Positions 11,976-23,226 are shown, counted from the first letter of the stretch. The stretch is 64,000 nucleotides of DNA from Paulinella micropora (GCA_019918135.1 WBZZ01006387.1:32501-96500); one strand, 5' to 3'. Program-made: numbers and translations. Notes: a model not told the origin generated them from the letters alone.

Positions 11976-12748
11976 TGAGTGCATGCTCAAACATGGACTC
12001 GCTCACGGAGGCACATACGGCACAGGCAGGCGGTGCACCTGTTGGCGCACAAGCCACGTACACAAACAGAGTTGCCGGTTGGAAGAGACAGAGAGAGCCA
12101 GACCTGAAGACCGCATGTTGGAGGCGGTTCGCGGGCTTGCAGTGTAAGGCACAGATGGAGAACAGAGACTGCTCTTTCAATCATGATAGGCAGAACCCAA
12201 CAGCAAGGGCAAATTTTCTGAGCAGGACGGAAGGCAAGGAACCGGGCCTTTTCAACATGCTTCAGATTGCCGCTGCGAACGAAGGTTGGTATGCCAATAT
12301 GTGTGATGATGAGGAGTTACGAGAGGCAATCATTACCTACATGAAGAGGATGAAGGAGAAGAAGGAGAAAAGGGAGAGACAAAAGAACTTAAAGGCCTCT
12401 CAAAGAGGACGAGGAGGAGAGCAGGAGGACGAGGAGGAGGAGCAGGAGGAGGACGAGGAGGAGGAACATGGAGAGGAGCCTCGAGGTGGCAAGGAACCCC
12501 TCAGAGAGGAAGAGGAGGAGGTCGGGGATATACCCCTTATGGAGGGAGAGCTGTTCGAGCTCCAGCCCCCCCACCCAGAGGAGGAGGAGGCTCATGGGCA
12601 AGCTCCAACCCGAATTTCGGTCGAGCTCAGGCCTACAACACTGCCTCGGAGACCGATACGTCATCCCACCCGGACACTACTCAAGGTAATCGTTTCGAGG
12701 TGGTGGAATGACTGGAGGGGGAAGAAAAGAGGAAGGAGAAGACTGTGA
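11975..12748 (+). CDS. Zinc-finger (CCCH-like) nucleocapsid-type ORF (left copy)
   Basis: The ORF starts with ATG overlapping the previous stop. Near residue 50 it has a C-x8-C-x8-C-x3-H array, read as a CCCH-like zinc finger of the kind some retroelement nucleocapsids use. After residue 130 it becomes Lys/Arg- then Glu-rich (GAG/GAA repeats), ending in an Arg-rich tail. It is likely the nucleic-acid-binding part of gag. It overlaps the next ORF by a few bases. Confidence 0.5.
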   Translation: MSACSNMDSLTEAHTAQAGGAPVGAQATYTNRVAGWKRQREPDLKTACWRRFAGLQCKAQMENRDCSFNHDRQNPTARANFLSRTEGKEPGLFNMLQIAAANEGWYANMCDDEELREAIITYMKRMKEKKEKRERQKNLKASQRGRGGEQEDEEEEQEEDEEEEHGEEPRGGKEPLREEEEEVGDIPLMEGELFELQPPHPEEEEAHGQAPTRISVELRPTTLPRRPIRHPTRTLLKVIVSRWWNDWRGKKRGRRRL

Positions 12749-13116
12749 AGTTTAACTCTAAAGTCACAGTGCTTTCTAATGCTGTTGTGCAGAATGGGCC
12801 AACGCTTCCTCAATCTGAATACAAAAATGTGGGTACACAGAGACTGCAGCCCCAAGGTAGTCTCATACCCGTTCATACATCACGGTTACCAATGATAACT
12901 GATGCAAATAGGAAGGCGAGACTTGCGATGGAGGCGAGGAGGCCAATGGCAGACGTATCGCCTCGGCCAAGCAAACAACCACGAACAGACTCAATGTCTA
13001 CGATCGCGGCGGGTGGCGAGCAAAAAGACAATGTGTGTACTCAAGTGCCACAAGACAATGTCGCTCACATAGTAAACGCACCAGTACCGCAGATAATAAC
13101 AATGTTAATGAGGTGA
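12745..13116 (+). CDS. Linker ORF between gag and protease (left copy)
   Basis: This ORF encodes 123 residues, polar and Pro/Gln/Arg-containing, without a recognisable domain. It overlaps the previous ORF by a few bases and the protease-like ORF by about 80. It probably belongs to the gag-pol junction, where frameshifting is common in this element class. Confidence 0.35.
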   Translation: MKFNSKVTVLSNAVVQNGPTLPQSEYKNVGTQRLQPQGSLIPVHTSRLPMITDANRKARLAMEARRPMADVSPRPSKQPRTDSMSTIAAGGEQKDNVCTQVPQDNVAHIVNAPVPQIITMLMR

Positions 13117-14465
13117 AGCAGGAGGAGAAGAAGGAGGAGTTGAAAAACTTAGAGACAAGACTCCAAAATTTGGAACGTAAAGTTCTTGTTCTCGCAGTCA
13201 ATATACACAGGCCCGATGCTCTGTGTTATACGGAACTTTATTGTGAAACATTGAAGACAATATTAAAAGTTGGTAATGATACGATGGCAAATATTAATAT
13301 TGTCGGCCGGAAGTTTTTAAATCGATACCGGGACTGGGTGGACGGAAATATGAAAAATTCGACTGGCACTCTGAAGGGAGTGGGTAGCCGGACGGTCATC
13401 ACGGGAATCATCACACTGACCTTTAAATTAAAATCCGCACGAGTATACCGCATGGACCTTTATGTCGTCCCCGGTTACCACGGGTCAATATTACTATCGT
13501 ATGACCAATTGGCTACGATGGGGGCTGTGATTGATTGCGCCGCACGGCGAGTGATATATGGAGTAAAAAGAGGAGAAAAGAACGATATTGATCCCTTCAA
13601 CGCTACTGACTCGTATGAGGCTTATGAGCTGAGTCTAGCGAAAGATCACAAAAAGATGGCCATCGCACATGAGGCACTTGAGGTGTACGTTCACCCCCAT
13701 GTCGTAAGACCTCATGAGCTGTCCTGGACCGACAATTGGGAATCCCAAGTGTGCACTGTCACAGTTCCGACATGCCATTGGGACAAAAAGTCTATTGATG
13801 ACTTAATCCAGAAGCGAAAGGAGGAAATTATATGTGTCGCACAAAGAAGCCCGTCGTTGGCGAGATTCGCGGAAGGAGTAGGAACATTTGTCCATATTAC
13901 TAACGGATACTGTTTCCATGCGAAAGTAGGAGAAGAAAAAAGGGAGGCGTTTGTACCAAGGAGAACGGGGCGAATCCCGGATACTCCACCAGAAACTATT
14001 AAAAGTTTTATTACTGATTTCTGGGGTGACGAGCCGACGTGGCCGCGTTCACTAACTGAAGTGAAGAAATGCTTACGGGCTTTATTCGAAAATAATAAGC
14101 CGTATACTATTATCCTGCCATATAATGAGAAGGCGATATGGGCGCAGGAAATAAGGGACCGGCTTATTGATCATCCTATACCGGTACCCTCTCGCAAGCA
14201 ACAGCTAGTGGTGGCTTGTCGTATGGGAACTCGTGAGCAGAGCAGTGCATACAAGCGGAAGCTCAGAGACCTCGACAAGTTGAAATTGATACCGCAAGCA
14301 TTCACATGCTTTGATGGTTTTTACACCCGTAAAGCTCCTTTGCAATACGCGAGACTCATTGACATGCTGGTGGAGCTCGGTAAAGATGATGAGCCGGACA
14401 CGGTCACGTATGAAATGACGGGCCTAGATGATGTCTCGGAAGAGGACTTAGGCTTGGAGGAATAG
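13035..14465 (+). CDS. Aspartic-protease-like start of pol (left copy)
   Basis: The middle of this frame reads as a retropepsin-like fold: a possible DTM active-site segment, a G-V-G-S-R turn, hydrophobic strands, then LYVVPGYHGSILLSYDQLAT resembling the ILLGxDxL strand near the end of Ty3/gypsy proteases. The stop comes immediately after the palindrome junction, so the copy is cut off by the rearrangement. Confidence 0.5.
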   Translation: MYSSATRQCRSHSKRTSTADNNNVNEVKQEEKKEELKNLETRLQNLERKVLVLAVNIHRPDALCYTELYCETLKTILKVGNDTMANINIVGRKFLNRYRDWVDGNMKNSTGTLKGVGSRTVITGIITLTFKLKSARVYRMDLYVVPGYHGSILLSYDQLATMGAVIDCAARRVIYGVKRGEKNDIDPFNATDSYEAYELSLAKDHKKMAIAHEALEVYVHPHVVRPHELSWTDNWESQVCTVTVPTCHWDKKSIDDLIQKRKEEIICVAQRSPSLARFAEGVGTFVHITNGYCFHAKVGEEKREAFVPRRTGRIPDTPPETIKSFITDFWGDEPTWPRSLTEVKKCLRALFENNKPYTIILPYNEKAIWAQEIRDRLIDHPIPVPSRKQQLVVACRMGTREQSSAYKRKLRDLDKLKLIPQAFTCFDGFYTRKAPLQYARLIDMLVELGKDDEPDTVTYEMTGLDDVSEEDLGLEE

Positions 14466-14933
14466 AATTTTGCATTCTCCTTCCTTCTTCTAATGTCGGG
14501 AGAGGATTTCTCTCTTCCTCCAGCACCTTGTTAACACGAGCATAGTTACTGTCAGGCGCCATTCTCCTCCTGGCTTCGGCACTATTCTCGGTTGTGAGAC
14601 TATTGGAGATGTTGATCTCTCAATAAAAGTCCTCATTGAGCAGCTGTCTTGCTGGCTCCTCCGCTATCTTCGCCTCATGTATACTCAAATTCGCCCTTCG
14701 TGGTGCCGGTGACGGCTCCGCACCCGGTATTTTGTAAATAACCGCATTGAAATCTTCAGGCTTGACACCACCTGCATGTGGAGGGTCAAAAATTTCCTTG
14801 TTCGCCTCTAATTTGGCTTTTAAAAGCTCCTTCTCCTTCTCCGTGCCTACTCCTTCTTCCAATATTTTCCGCGCCGCCGCTTGAAAATCTTTATCAGACA
14901 TCTGCGTATGTTGCTTGAGGGGTTCTCTGTCCT
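14461..14933 (-). other. Palindrome centre: start of reverse transcriptase of the right copy
   Basis: This 473-bp spacer occurs once. On the minus strand it continues pol of the right-arm copy. It includes a segment with the typical pre-RT linker (IFDPPHAGGVKP, then a Pro/Arg-rich stretch and an ELL-like LLNE helix), followed by residues resembling the first RT block. This supports a Ty3/gypsy-type pol. The segment is not fully open. It ends exactly where the left arm begins in the opposite orientation. Confidence 0.55.
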
Positions 14934-16359
14934 CCTCCAAGCCTAAGTCCTCTTCCGAGACATCATCTAGGCCCGTCATTTCATACGTGACCGTGTCCGG
15001 CTCATCATCTTTACCGAGCTCCACCAGCATGTCAATGAGTCTCGCGTATTGCAAAGGAGCTTTACGGGTGTAAAAACCATCAAAGCATGTGAATGCTTGC
15101 GGTATCAATTTCAACTTGTCGAGGTCTCTGAGCTTCCGCTTGTATGCACTGCTCTGCTCACGAGTTCCCATACGACAAGCCACCACTAGCTGTTGCTTGC
15201 GAGAGGGTACCGGTATAGGATGATCAATAAGCCGGTCCCTTATTTCCTGCGCCCATATCGCCTTCTCATTATATGGCAGGATAATAGTATACGGCTTATT
15301 ATTTTCGAATAAAGCCCGTAAGCATTTCTTCACTTCAGTTAGTGAACGCGGCCACGTCGGCTCGTCACCCCAGAAATCAGTAATAAAACTTTTAATAGTT
15401 TTTGGTGGAGTATCCGGGATTCGCCCCGTTCTCCTTGGTACAAACGCCTCCCTTTTTTCTTCTCCTACTTTCGCATGGAAACAGTATCCGTTAGTAATAT
15501 GGACAAATGTTCCTACTCCTTCCGCGAATCTCGCCAACGACGGGCTTCTTTGTGCGACACATACAATTTCCTCCTTTCGCTTCTGGATTAAGTCATCAAT
15601 AGACTTTTTGTCCCAATGGCATGTAGGAACTGTGACAGTGCACACTTGGGATTCCCAATTGTCGGTCCAGGACAGCTCATGAGGTCTTACGACATGGGGG
15701 TGAACGTACACCTCAAGTGCCTCATGTGCGATGGCCATCTTTTTGTGATCTTTCGCTAGACTCAGCTCATAAGCCTCATAAGAGTCAGTAGCGTTGAAGG
15801 GATCAATATCGTTCTTTTCTCCTCTTTTTACTCCATATATCACTCGCCGTGCGGCGCAATCAATCACAGCCCCCATCGTAGCCAATTGGTCATACGATAG
15901 TAATATTGACCCGTGGTAACCGGGGACGACATAAAGGTCCATGCGGTATACTCGTGCGGATTTTAATTTAAAGGTCAGTGTGATGATTCCCGTGATGACC
16001 GTCCGGCTACCCACTCCCTTCAGAGTGCCAGTCGAATTTTTCATATTTCCGTCCACCCAGTCCCGGTATCGATTTAAAAACTTCCGGCCGACAATATTAA
16101 TATTTGCCATCGTATCATTACCAACTTTTAATATTGTCTTCAATGTTTCACAATAAAGTTCCGTATAACACAGAGCATCGGGCCTGTGTATATTGACTGC
16201 GAGAACAAGAACTTTACGTTCCAAATTTTGGAGTCTTGTCTCTAAGTTTTTCAACTCCTCCTTCTTCTCCTCCTGCTTCACCTCATTAACATTGTTATTA
16301 TCTGCGGTACTGGTGCGTTTACTATGTGAGCGACATTGTCTTGTGGCACTTGAGTACAC
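14620..16359 (-). CDS. Protease and pol start (right copy)
   Basis: 579 residues: the same protease-like region as 13,035-14,465, plus about 100 more residues of Glu/Lys-rich linker leading to the RT start. Differences from the left copy are few. It lies on the minus strand and is truncated by the palindrome junction. Confidence 0.5.
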   Translation of the reverse strand: MYSSATRQCRSHSKRTSTADNNNVNEVKQEEKKEELKNLETRLQNLERKVLVLAVNIHRPDALCYTELYCETLKTILKVGNDTMANINIVGRKFLNRYRDWVDGNMKNSTGTLKGVGSRTVITGIITLTFKLKSARVYRMDLYVVPGYHGSILLSYDQLATMGAVIDCAARRVIYGVKRGEKNDIDPFNATDSYEAYELSLAKDHKKMAIAHEALEVYVHPHVVRPHELSWTDNWESQVCTVTVPTCHWDKKSIDDLIQKRKEEIVCVAQRSPSLARFAEGVGTFVHITNGYCFHAKVGEEKREAFVPRRTGRIPDTPPKTIKSFITDFWGDEPTWPRSLTEVKKCLRALFENNKPYTIILPYNEKAIWAQEIRDRLIDHPIPVPSRKQQLVVACRMGTREQSSAYKRKLRDLDKLKLIPQAFTCFDGFYTRKAPLQYARLIDMLVELGKDDEPDTVTYEMTGLDDVSEEDLGLEEDREPLKQHTQMSDKDFQAAARKILEEGVGTEKEKELLKAKLEANKEIFDPPHAGGVKPEDFNAVIYKIPGAEPSPAPRRANLSIHEAKIAEEPARQLLNEDFY

Positions 16360-16649
16360 ACATTGTCTTTTTGCTCGCCACCCGCCGCGATCGTAGACAT
16401 TGAGTCTGTTCGTGGTTGTTTGCTTGGCCGAGGCGATACGTCTGCCATTGGCCTCCTCGCCTCCATCGCAAGTCTCGCCTTCCTATTTGCATCAGTTATC
16501 ATTGGTAACCGTGATGTATGAACGGGTATGAGACTACCTTGGGGCTGCAGTCTCTGTGTACCCACATCTTTGTATTCAGATTGAGGAAGCGTTGGCCCAT
16601 TCTGCACAACAGCATTAGAAAGCACTGTGACTTTAGAGTTAAACTTCAC
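16278..16649 (-). CDS. Linker ORF (right copy)
   Basis: Inverted copy of 12,745-13,116, one residue different by eye. Confidence 0.35.
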   Translation of the reverse strand: MKFNSKVTVLSNAVVQNGPTLPQSEYKDVGTQRLQPQGSLIPVHTSRLPMITDANRKARLAMEARRPMADVSPRPSKQPRTDSMSTIAAGGEQKDNVCTQVPQDNVAHIVNAPVPQIITMLMR

Positions 16650-17419
16650 AGTCTTCTCCTTCCTCTTTTCTTCCCCCTCCAGTCATTCCACCACCTCGAA
16701 ACGATTACCTTGAGTAGTGTCCGGGTGGGATGACGTATCGGTCTCCGAGGCAGTGTTGTAGGCCTGAGCTCGACCGAAATTCGGGTTGGAGCTTGCCCAT
16801 GAGCCTCCTCCTCCTCTGGGTGGGGGGGCTGGAGCTCGAACAGCTCTCCCTCCATAAGGGGTATATCCCCGACCTCCTCCTCTTCCTCTCTGAGGGGTTC
16901 CTTGCCACCTCGAGGCTCCTCTCCATGTTCCTCCTCCTCGTCCTCCTCCTGCTCCTCCTCCTCGTCCTCCTGCTCTCCTCCTCGTCCTCTTTGAGAGGCC
17001 TTTAAGTTCTTTTGTCTCTCCCTTTTCTCCTTCTTCTCCTTCATCCTCTTCATGTAGGTAATGATTGCCTCTCGTAACTCCTCATCATCACACATATTGG
17101 CATACCAACCTTCGTTCGCAGCGGCAATCTGAAGCATGTTGAAAAGGCCCGGTTCCTTGCCTTCCGTCCTGCTCAGAAAATTTGCCCTTGCTGTTGGGTT
17201 CTGCCTATCATGATTGAAAGAGCAGTCTCTGTTCTCCATCTGTGCCTTACACTGCAAGCCCGCGAACCGCCTCCAACATGCGGTCTTCAGGTCTGGCTCT
17301 CTCTGTCTCTTCCAACCGGCAACTCTGTTTGTGTACGTGGCTTGTGCGCCAACAGGTGCACCGCCTGCCTGTGCCGTATGTGCCTCCGTGAGCGAGTCCA
17401 TGTTTGAGCATGCACTCAT
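16646..17419 (-). CDS. Zinc-finger nucleocapsid-type ORF (right copy)
   Basis: Inverted copy of 11,975-12,748 with the same C-x8-C-x8-C-x3-H array and acidic/basic tail. Confidence 0.5.
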   Translation of the reverse strand: MSACSNMDSLTEAHTAQAGGAPVGAQATYTNRVAGWKRQREPDLKTACWRRFAGLQCKAQMENRDCSFNHDRQNPTARANFLSRTEGKEPGLFNMLQIAAANEGWYANMCDDEELREAIITYMKRMKEKKEKRERQKNLKASQRGRGGEQEDEEEEQEEDEEEEHGEEPRGGKEPLREEEEEVGDIPLMEGELFELQPPHPEEEEAHGQAPTRISVELRPTTLPRRPIRHPTRTLLKVIVSRWWNDWRGKKRGRRRL

Positions 17420-18447
17420 CACTTCTTGAAACAGTGCTGACGGAGCAACGCTTTGAACCGTATTTCGAACACGTGTGTCTCGAGGAAGTTCTTGGACTTC
17501 ACTGAGCTAAACGTCGAGCATTGTTGTATGAGCTGAGTAAGCTTACCCGGGTTAACTGTGTGTAACGCTGAGAAGAAATAGAGGATGATCGACTTGCGGC
17601 CATAGAATAGCCCATAGGAGGAAACTACCTCCGTAAGGGTCGCCGCCAAGCCAACAGCACTCCTCAAACTCATCGCCACTGTCTCAAAGATTTCAAATCC
17701 TATGAGAGTACCAGTGCAGAGATGCTGGTATCCATGAGATTGAAAATATGACATGAGTGTGGCCACCGCCAGTTCACACCGAGCGTCTAGGCCTGTTGCA
17801 TTGTTTCTCTTAATCTCCTCCTTCTTTCTCAAAAACTTGTACTGTGTCAGATCAAATCCCTCCGAGACTAGAGATTGGTCAAAAACAGTAACCAGGGCCT
17901 CGTATTCCTGCGTTTCGTCGCAAGGAAAAGCCTTCATGCAGGCATTGATCTCTTTGAGCTTGCTCAAAAGCGAAGCATCAGAGTCTTTGTCTGAGCTCAT
18001 CTTGGCATATAGCATGAGACTTGCCACTCCTCCTTTCTTCCCTTTGAAGGCATTTATGATATTTTGTCTGTCCTTCTTCTCCGTGTTTGTGACCACCACC
18101 GTAGTTGAGCCCGGGGGTGCAGGGGCTGGTCGGGCAGGAGCTGGTGGGGTCAAATATGTCGGAGGGTGTGCCTTTGCACCACTCACTTTTGCTTTCATTC
18201 TCTCCAGTCTCATCGTCTTCTCGAACTCCTCATTCTCTTTCGCCTTCTTCTTCTCAGATATCACCAGCTTTTGAGCATGAGTGATAAAGGCCACCAATTC
18301 AGAAGCAGATCTGAGAAAATTATATTTCTCCACATATTGGTCAACACCTGCTTTATTGGCGACCGGTGGTGCGTTACTAAGTGATTTAAGGACAGAGTGA
18401 TCCTTGGTAGGAATCCATGTCTTCCATGCCTCCTTATGCAGTAACAC
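17419..18447 (-). CDS. gag-like ORF 2 (right copy)
   Basis: Inverted copy of the structural-domain ORF at 10,941-11,975. Confidence 0.5.
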   Translation of the reverse strand: MLLHKEAWKTWIPTKDHSVLKSLSNAPPVANKAGVDQYVEKYNFLRSASELVAFITHAQKLVISEKKKAKENEEFEKTMRLERMKAKVSGAKAHPPTYLTPPAPARPAPAPPGSTTVVVTNTEKKDRQNIINAFKGKKGGVASLMLYAKMSSDKDSDASLLSKLKEINACMKAFPCDETQEYEALVTVFDQSLVSEGFDLTQYKFLRKKEEIKRNNATGLDARCELAVATLMSYFQSHGYQHLCTGTLIGFEIFETVAMSLRSAVGLAATLTEVVSSYGLFYGRKSIILYFFSALHTVNPGKLTQLIQQCSTFSSVKSKNFLETHVFEIRFKALLRQHCFKK

Positions 18448-18498
18448 ACCATCAACAGTCTGATCTTGGTCAGAACTCTGTCGGTCTTCTCTAACTCA

Positions 18499-19020
18499 TC
18501 AATCACAGGTTTCTGGATCAGAGACCAGTTTGCCGAGGCGCTGTGCTGTGTTTGATAATAGGATATAGACATCCTTTTTAGCACGACTTTTCTCTCTTCT
18601 TTGATCCTGAGGGATCCACACATAGGTATCCTTCTCTCCCCCCATCTTGTTATCAAACTCTTCTTTAGTGAGGTCATAGTGGTCTTGCACCCACTGTTGT
18701 TCCTCCACTGTGATCTCCTCTCCATCACTATGAATCGAGTCGATCATTTTTCGTCCTCCTCCTCCCGTGTAGGCAGGTGGTAAGGGATTACCATATGCTC
18801 CTCCTCCTCCCGTCTCTTCTTGTTCAAATCCTCCTTCATCTTCGTCTCCTCCATATCTTCCTTCATCATCCCAGCCCTCTTCTACTCCTCCTCCTACTCC
18901 TTCATCTCCTCCTCCTCCTCCTTCATTCAGTCCTCTTCCTCCTCCTCCTGCTGCTTCTTCTTCTTCTCTTCTTTGTTCTGCCTCCGAGAATTCACTCACT
19001 TCGGCGGTCTCTGTCGACAT
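18499..19020 (-). CDS. gag-like ORF 1 (right copy)
   Basis: Inverted copy of 10,373-10,894, Gly/Glu-rich. Confidence 0.5.
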   Translation of the reverse strand: MSTETAEVSEFSEAEQRREEEEAAGGGGRGLNEGGGGGDEGVGGGVEEGWDDEGRYGGDEDEGGFEQEETGGGGAYGNPLPPAYTGGGGRKMIDSIHSDGEEITVEEQQWVQDHYDLTKEEFDNKMGGEKDTYVWIPQDQRREKSRAKKDVYILLSNTAQRLGKLVSDPETCD

Positions 19021-19818
19021 GATGTCGTAGTAGTAATTAACAGGAGGACAGTGTCAGCTCCTATGTTTGGTTTTTGTTCGTTTGTGTTCTGTTCCTCCTT
19101 CAGTCGATTGACTAGTGAAGAGAGAAACTAATAGAGAGGGTAGAGTGAGATTCCCTGTCCTCTATGAAACACTGTTTGTATGTTTGTTTTTGTTTGAGAA
19201 AAATAGTCTTTGAGACTTTCTCCGATTTCTTGTTCTCCTTACTCAGATTACTTTCTCCTCCTTCTTTTCTATATTGTATCTAGTATGAGGCACTTGGACC
19301 TACACACAGATAGTAATAGAGAAGCTAGAAAAACTCTCCTTGAGAAGTCGACAGTCGGTCGGATAGGTTCTCAGACCTACCTTTAGAAAACGATCAGAGA
19401 GTTGCAAAAATACTCTGACGTATGTGTGAGATAATGCAGATAAATGCACAAACTAGAAGGGTAGAGTGTTGTGCTCCTGTCCCTATGCTTGTTTGTGTTT
19501 TGTGTGTGTTCCTTTACTCTTCTGTCCACCTCCTTCTTCTTGGTCTCTGTGTGAGAACAGCAAGAACGACAGAGAGTTTGTATCTAATGTCTCCTTGTGA
19601 GCACACAGATATGGATTGGGCTAGAGGGTACGAGACACCTGCTTGAGACCAATCAAATTATTTGTTTTGTGAAAGAGTTATGAGGGAGCTGTGTTGGAGT
19701 ATTTGTTTTCGTCTGACGTCACCGTGTGAGACAGGTCAGTGAAAATTCACTCTGTTGCCTGTGTGGCAAAGCAGAAAGAAATCACCCTAGTGATGTGGAC
19801 TCCAAATGTAATGCCCCC

Positions 19819-20044
19819 AACGATAGCTCGTAAAAAGTCGGTAATACAACCAAACACAGTCCTCCAAAGATGAGAATGATGTCTCGTTATATTAGCTCAG
19901 TGAAGCCAAAAAGGAAAACGGCAACAGACCAGGAATAAAATGGCATCAGGTCCAATCCGGACAAATAATACTGAAAAACAAGCTGGTGCACCTGTCACCA
20001 GGAAAAGGTACTTTTTACCGGCTATCCGGGAGTTGATGCCTACA
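19819..20044 (+). repeat. 226-bp direct repeat, right copy
   Basis: Same orientation and nearly the same sequence as 8,953-9,178. It begins within the last four bases of the right palindrome arm (shared AACG), so the arm end and the repeat start coincide. Confidence 0.9.
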
Positions 20045-20809
20045 ATATGTGTGTGTGTGTGTGTATTTTTTAAAATAGAAAAGGCAAGTTTACATGAAAC
20101 ATATTAGCAGTGTGTGACGCGCGTAGGCGATTTCTACATATTTGCTGTAATAGTCCAGGCAATGCACGTGACCAACAAATACCTGATAGAGATGCAAGCA
20201 TGATAAAAATACTAGAAAGACTGCGTGGTCTTGAACTATGTATCGCTGGTGACACCGCACATGTTTGTACAGCTTCACATATATCTCCATTTTCTCAAAC
20301 AAAAACAGGTAAAGATCCAGGTTGTGATCTATCCTGCGGCAGGAATATACCCTCGTGCTCCTATGGCTATCATTAGCAGGTTGGACACACATAGGCCGGT
20401 TGATCCCAGTCGGAGGTCCTGTATTTTTTCCTGGTATGCGTGGTATCGGTGCTCGTATATGGCTCGAGGGCTGTATGCGGGGGCAGCGTTGGCTGTACAC
20501 ACTAATGTCTTTATTAGTCAGGTGCGTATAAATACTGAATGTGCCTCGGACTATACGTTAACAACTAGTTAATTTTTTGGAAACCTCTCCAGTAGAGTGT
20601 ACGTAAATGCCAACTTATCATTATGGCTGCTTAGATTACATAACTTTCTCATAGATCATGAAACACATCATCCTTTTTTTACAAAAACATCTGCCTACTT
20701 CGCCTTTTTCTTTACATCATCATGATATACAGCCTTCTGTCAGAGACGATATGAAGGTAGAACCCACTCATGGTGAGCATCTTCATAATGAGATAGTAAA
20801 ATATTACAG
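20045..20809. other. No gene recognised; (GT)n at its start
   Basis: A GT run lies at about 20,046-20,065. Medium open frames on both strands (for example 20,225-20,572 plus) show no recognisable domain. The stretch may contain decayed coding DNA belonging to the next entry. Confidence 0.35.
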
Positions 20810-20968
20810 TGCTGTTTACGTCTTCATGAGCGTATTAATGAAGGTAGAGATAATACTAATCTGCCAGAGAGAATCGATCCACACACACGACAAGAGCTAT
20901 ACTTGAGAGTTCGTGAACGAGGTATGGTCAGACCTCCACCGAGAAAGAAGCGTCATACAAAAAAATAA
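20810..20968 (+). pseudogene. C-terminal coding fragment, unrecognised
   Basis: An open stretch ends in a basic tail (RPPPRKKRHTKK, stop at 20,966-20,968), preceded by a charged helix with RQELYLRVRERG. The composition looks like a genuine protein C-terminus rather than chance, but no start or domain is visible. It may be the last part of a decayed transposon protein; unproven. Confidence 0.25.
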
Positions 20969-21286
20969 TATAGATATCTGTAATGTTAGTAAGTTTTAGA
21001 TTCAAAAGAAATAAAATAAATTATTACTTGAACACTGTATATGACATCGATAAAGTTAAGAATGAATACTATTGAATCAGGTTAGGAGTGACTAATAGTA
21101 ATATGATCAAGTTAAGCAGTATGTTTTATCTAATCACAAATATTATACTGATTAACAAGCAAAAAATAATTATCTGATATGAATAGGCTGCAGTCTTTGT
21201 TGATTTAAAATAGCATCAATGTGCGTGTGTGTGTGTGTGTGTGTTTTTTTTTTGTTGTTTTTTTTGTTTTTTTTTTGTTGTTGTTT

Positions 21287-21324
<38 letters not shown>

Positions 21325-21626
21325 GCAATATTAATAAAGTTGCAACATCATGCGGAGACTTGCCATGCCAGCCTGGTACGCCACGCAACCTGGTTTGTTA
21401 TCATCAATTAGGAAATTAGACACTTGCAACACACACAAGCTCGTGATGCACCTGCTAGTGCTGCTGTCACATATCATGAGTTTCGAGATAGTAGAGCTCA
21501 AGTCACTCATGCTCAATCACTACACAAGAAAGCTCTCATTACGAATACTAGTGCTAAAGAAAAAGAAGAGAAATAATCATAGAAAGTGAAGAGGAAGGAG
21601 AGAACAGAAGAAAGAAAAAGAAGAAA
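20969..21626. other. AT-rich stretch with GT/T/TTG simple repeats
   Basis: AT-rich sequence, then (GT)n, T-rich tract and (TTG)n at about 21,222-21,326. A plus-strand open stretch from about 21,409 to 21,575 could be an upstream exon of the following gene but is not demonstrable. Confidence 0.4.
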
Positions 21627-22734
<1,108 letters not shown>

Positions 22735-22808
22735 TTGGAGTGTTGACTGTGACATATTTGAGGGAAATCCCGATGAAAAAGCCTAGTCACACTTGCTAAA
22801 CAGAGTTC

Positions 22809-23224
22809 CAGCCCAATGGCCTCAAGGCGTTAAACTGTGACGCCAACTCATAACCCTTTGGTGGTAGATGCTGGGGAGGAGGGTCGTTGCGCGCGTAAAA
22901 GATCTTAAACTCCGCATATGCTGGTTGATAGAACTTATAGCCCAGGACCCAGCAGACACCAGATTGTTATGGGTGGGGTTTCGAGGCAGCTCTAGCAACC
23001 GCGCTTGGTGTATGCACTTGCACATTCGGTGACGTCTTGCAAGAGGTTGCTGGGACTGCGGAATAACCTCGGCTTAGTGCAGTCTTGCCCTCAGGAGCTC
23101 CATCGGTGGCCCCGATCATCAGGCGAGAGACTGACACGGGGGGGTGGAGGACCTCGAACAAGGGTATTGGAGGCTTATGTCCGTTGAGGATATGCCATTA
23201 GCTGCATCAGTACGCCTCAGGTAT

Positions 23225-23226
<2 letters not shown>
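22809..23226 (+). mobile_element. 410-bp short retroelement, copy 1
   Basis: It starts CAGCCCAATGGCCTCAAGG and ends before an (ATT)n tail at 23,227-23,314. A second copy at 25,495-25,903 is nearly identical apart from a 9-bp insertion in this copy. Near the 3' end it has TTGGAGGCTTATGTCC, close to the ATGGAGGCACATGTCC of the LINE at 32,678, so it is probably mobilised by that LINE family. The first 60 bp recall a Leu/Ser-type tRNA (GGCCTCAAGGCG), but no good B box is visible. Confidence 0.7.

Larger units (their letters stand above)
9571..14460 (+). repeat. Left palindrome arm (4,890 bp)
   Basis: The arm begins CGTTGGGGGCATTAC and ends at GGCTTGGAGG inside the protease/pol ORF. It is almost identical to the reverse complement of 14,934-19,822. 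Confidence 0.95.
9571..19822. mobile_element. LTR retrotransposon (Ty3/gypsy-like) as a giant inverted duplication
   Basis: The left arm (9,571-14,460) is the reverse complement of the right arm (14,934-19,822), mirrored about position 14,697 (mirror coordinates sum to about 29,394). Each arm holds about 0.8 kb of leader, a gag-like set of overlapping ORFs, a CCCH-like zinc finger ORF and an aspartic-protease-like region. Only the right-hand copy extends inward (14,461-14,933) into what looks like the beginning of reverse transcriptase. Both copies are 3' truncated and meet tail to tail; no LTR pair, integrase or RNase H is visible. I noticed fewer than ten differences between the arms, so the duplication is very recent. 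The element is broken (truncated, plus about one or two further breaks). Confidence 0.8.
14934..19822 (-). repeat. Right palindrome arm (4,889 bp)
   Basis: This is the inverted copy of 9,571-14,460. Its outer end (CCCCCAACG) overlaps the first bases of the right 226-bp direct repeat. Confidence 0.95.

Noticed and set aside
9571-19822. Interpretation as a DNA transposon with 4.9-kb terminal inverted repeats
   Set aside because: The arms carry gag/protease/RT-start coding in retroelement order, and no transposase lies in the 473-bp centre.
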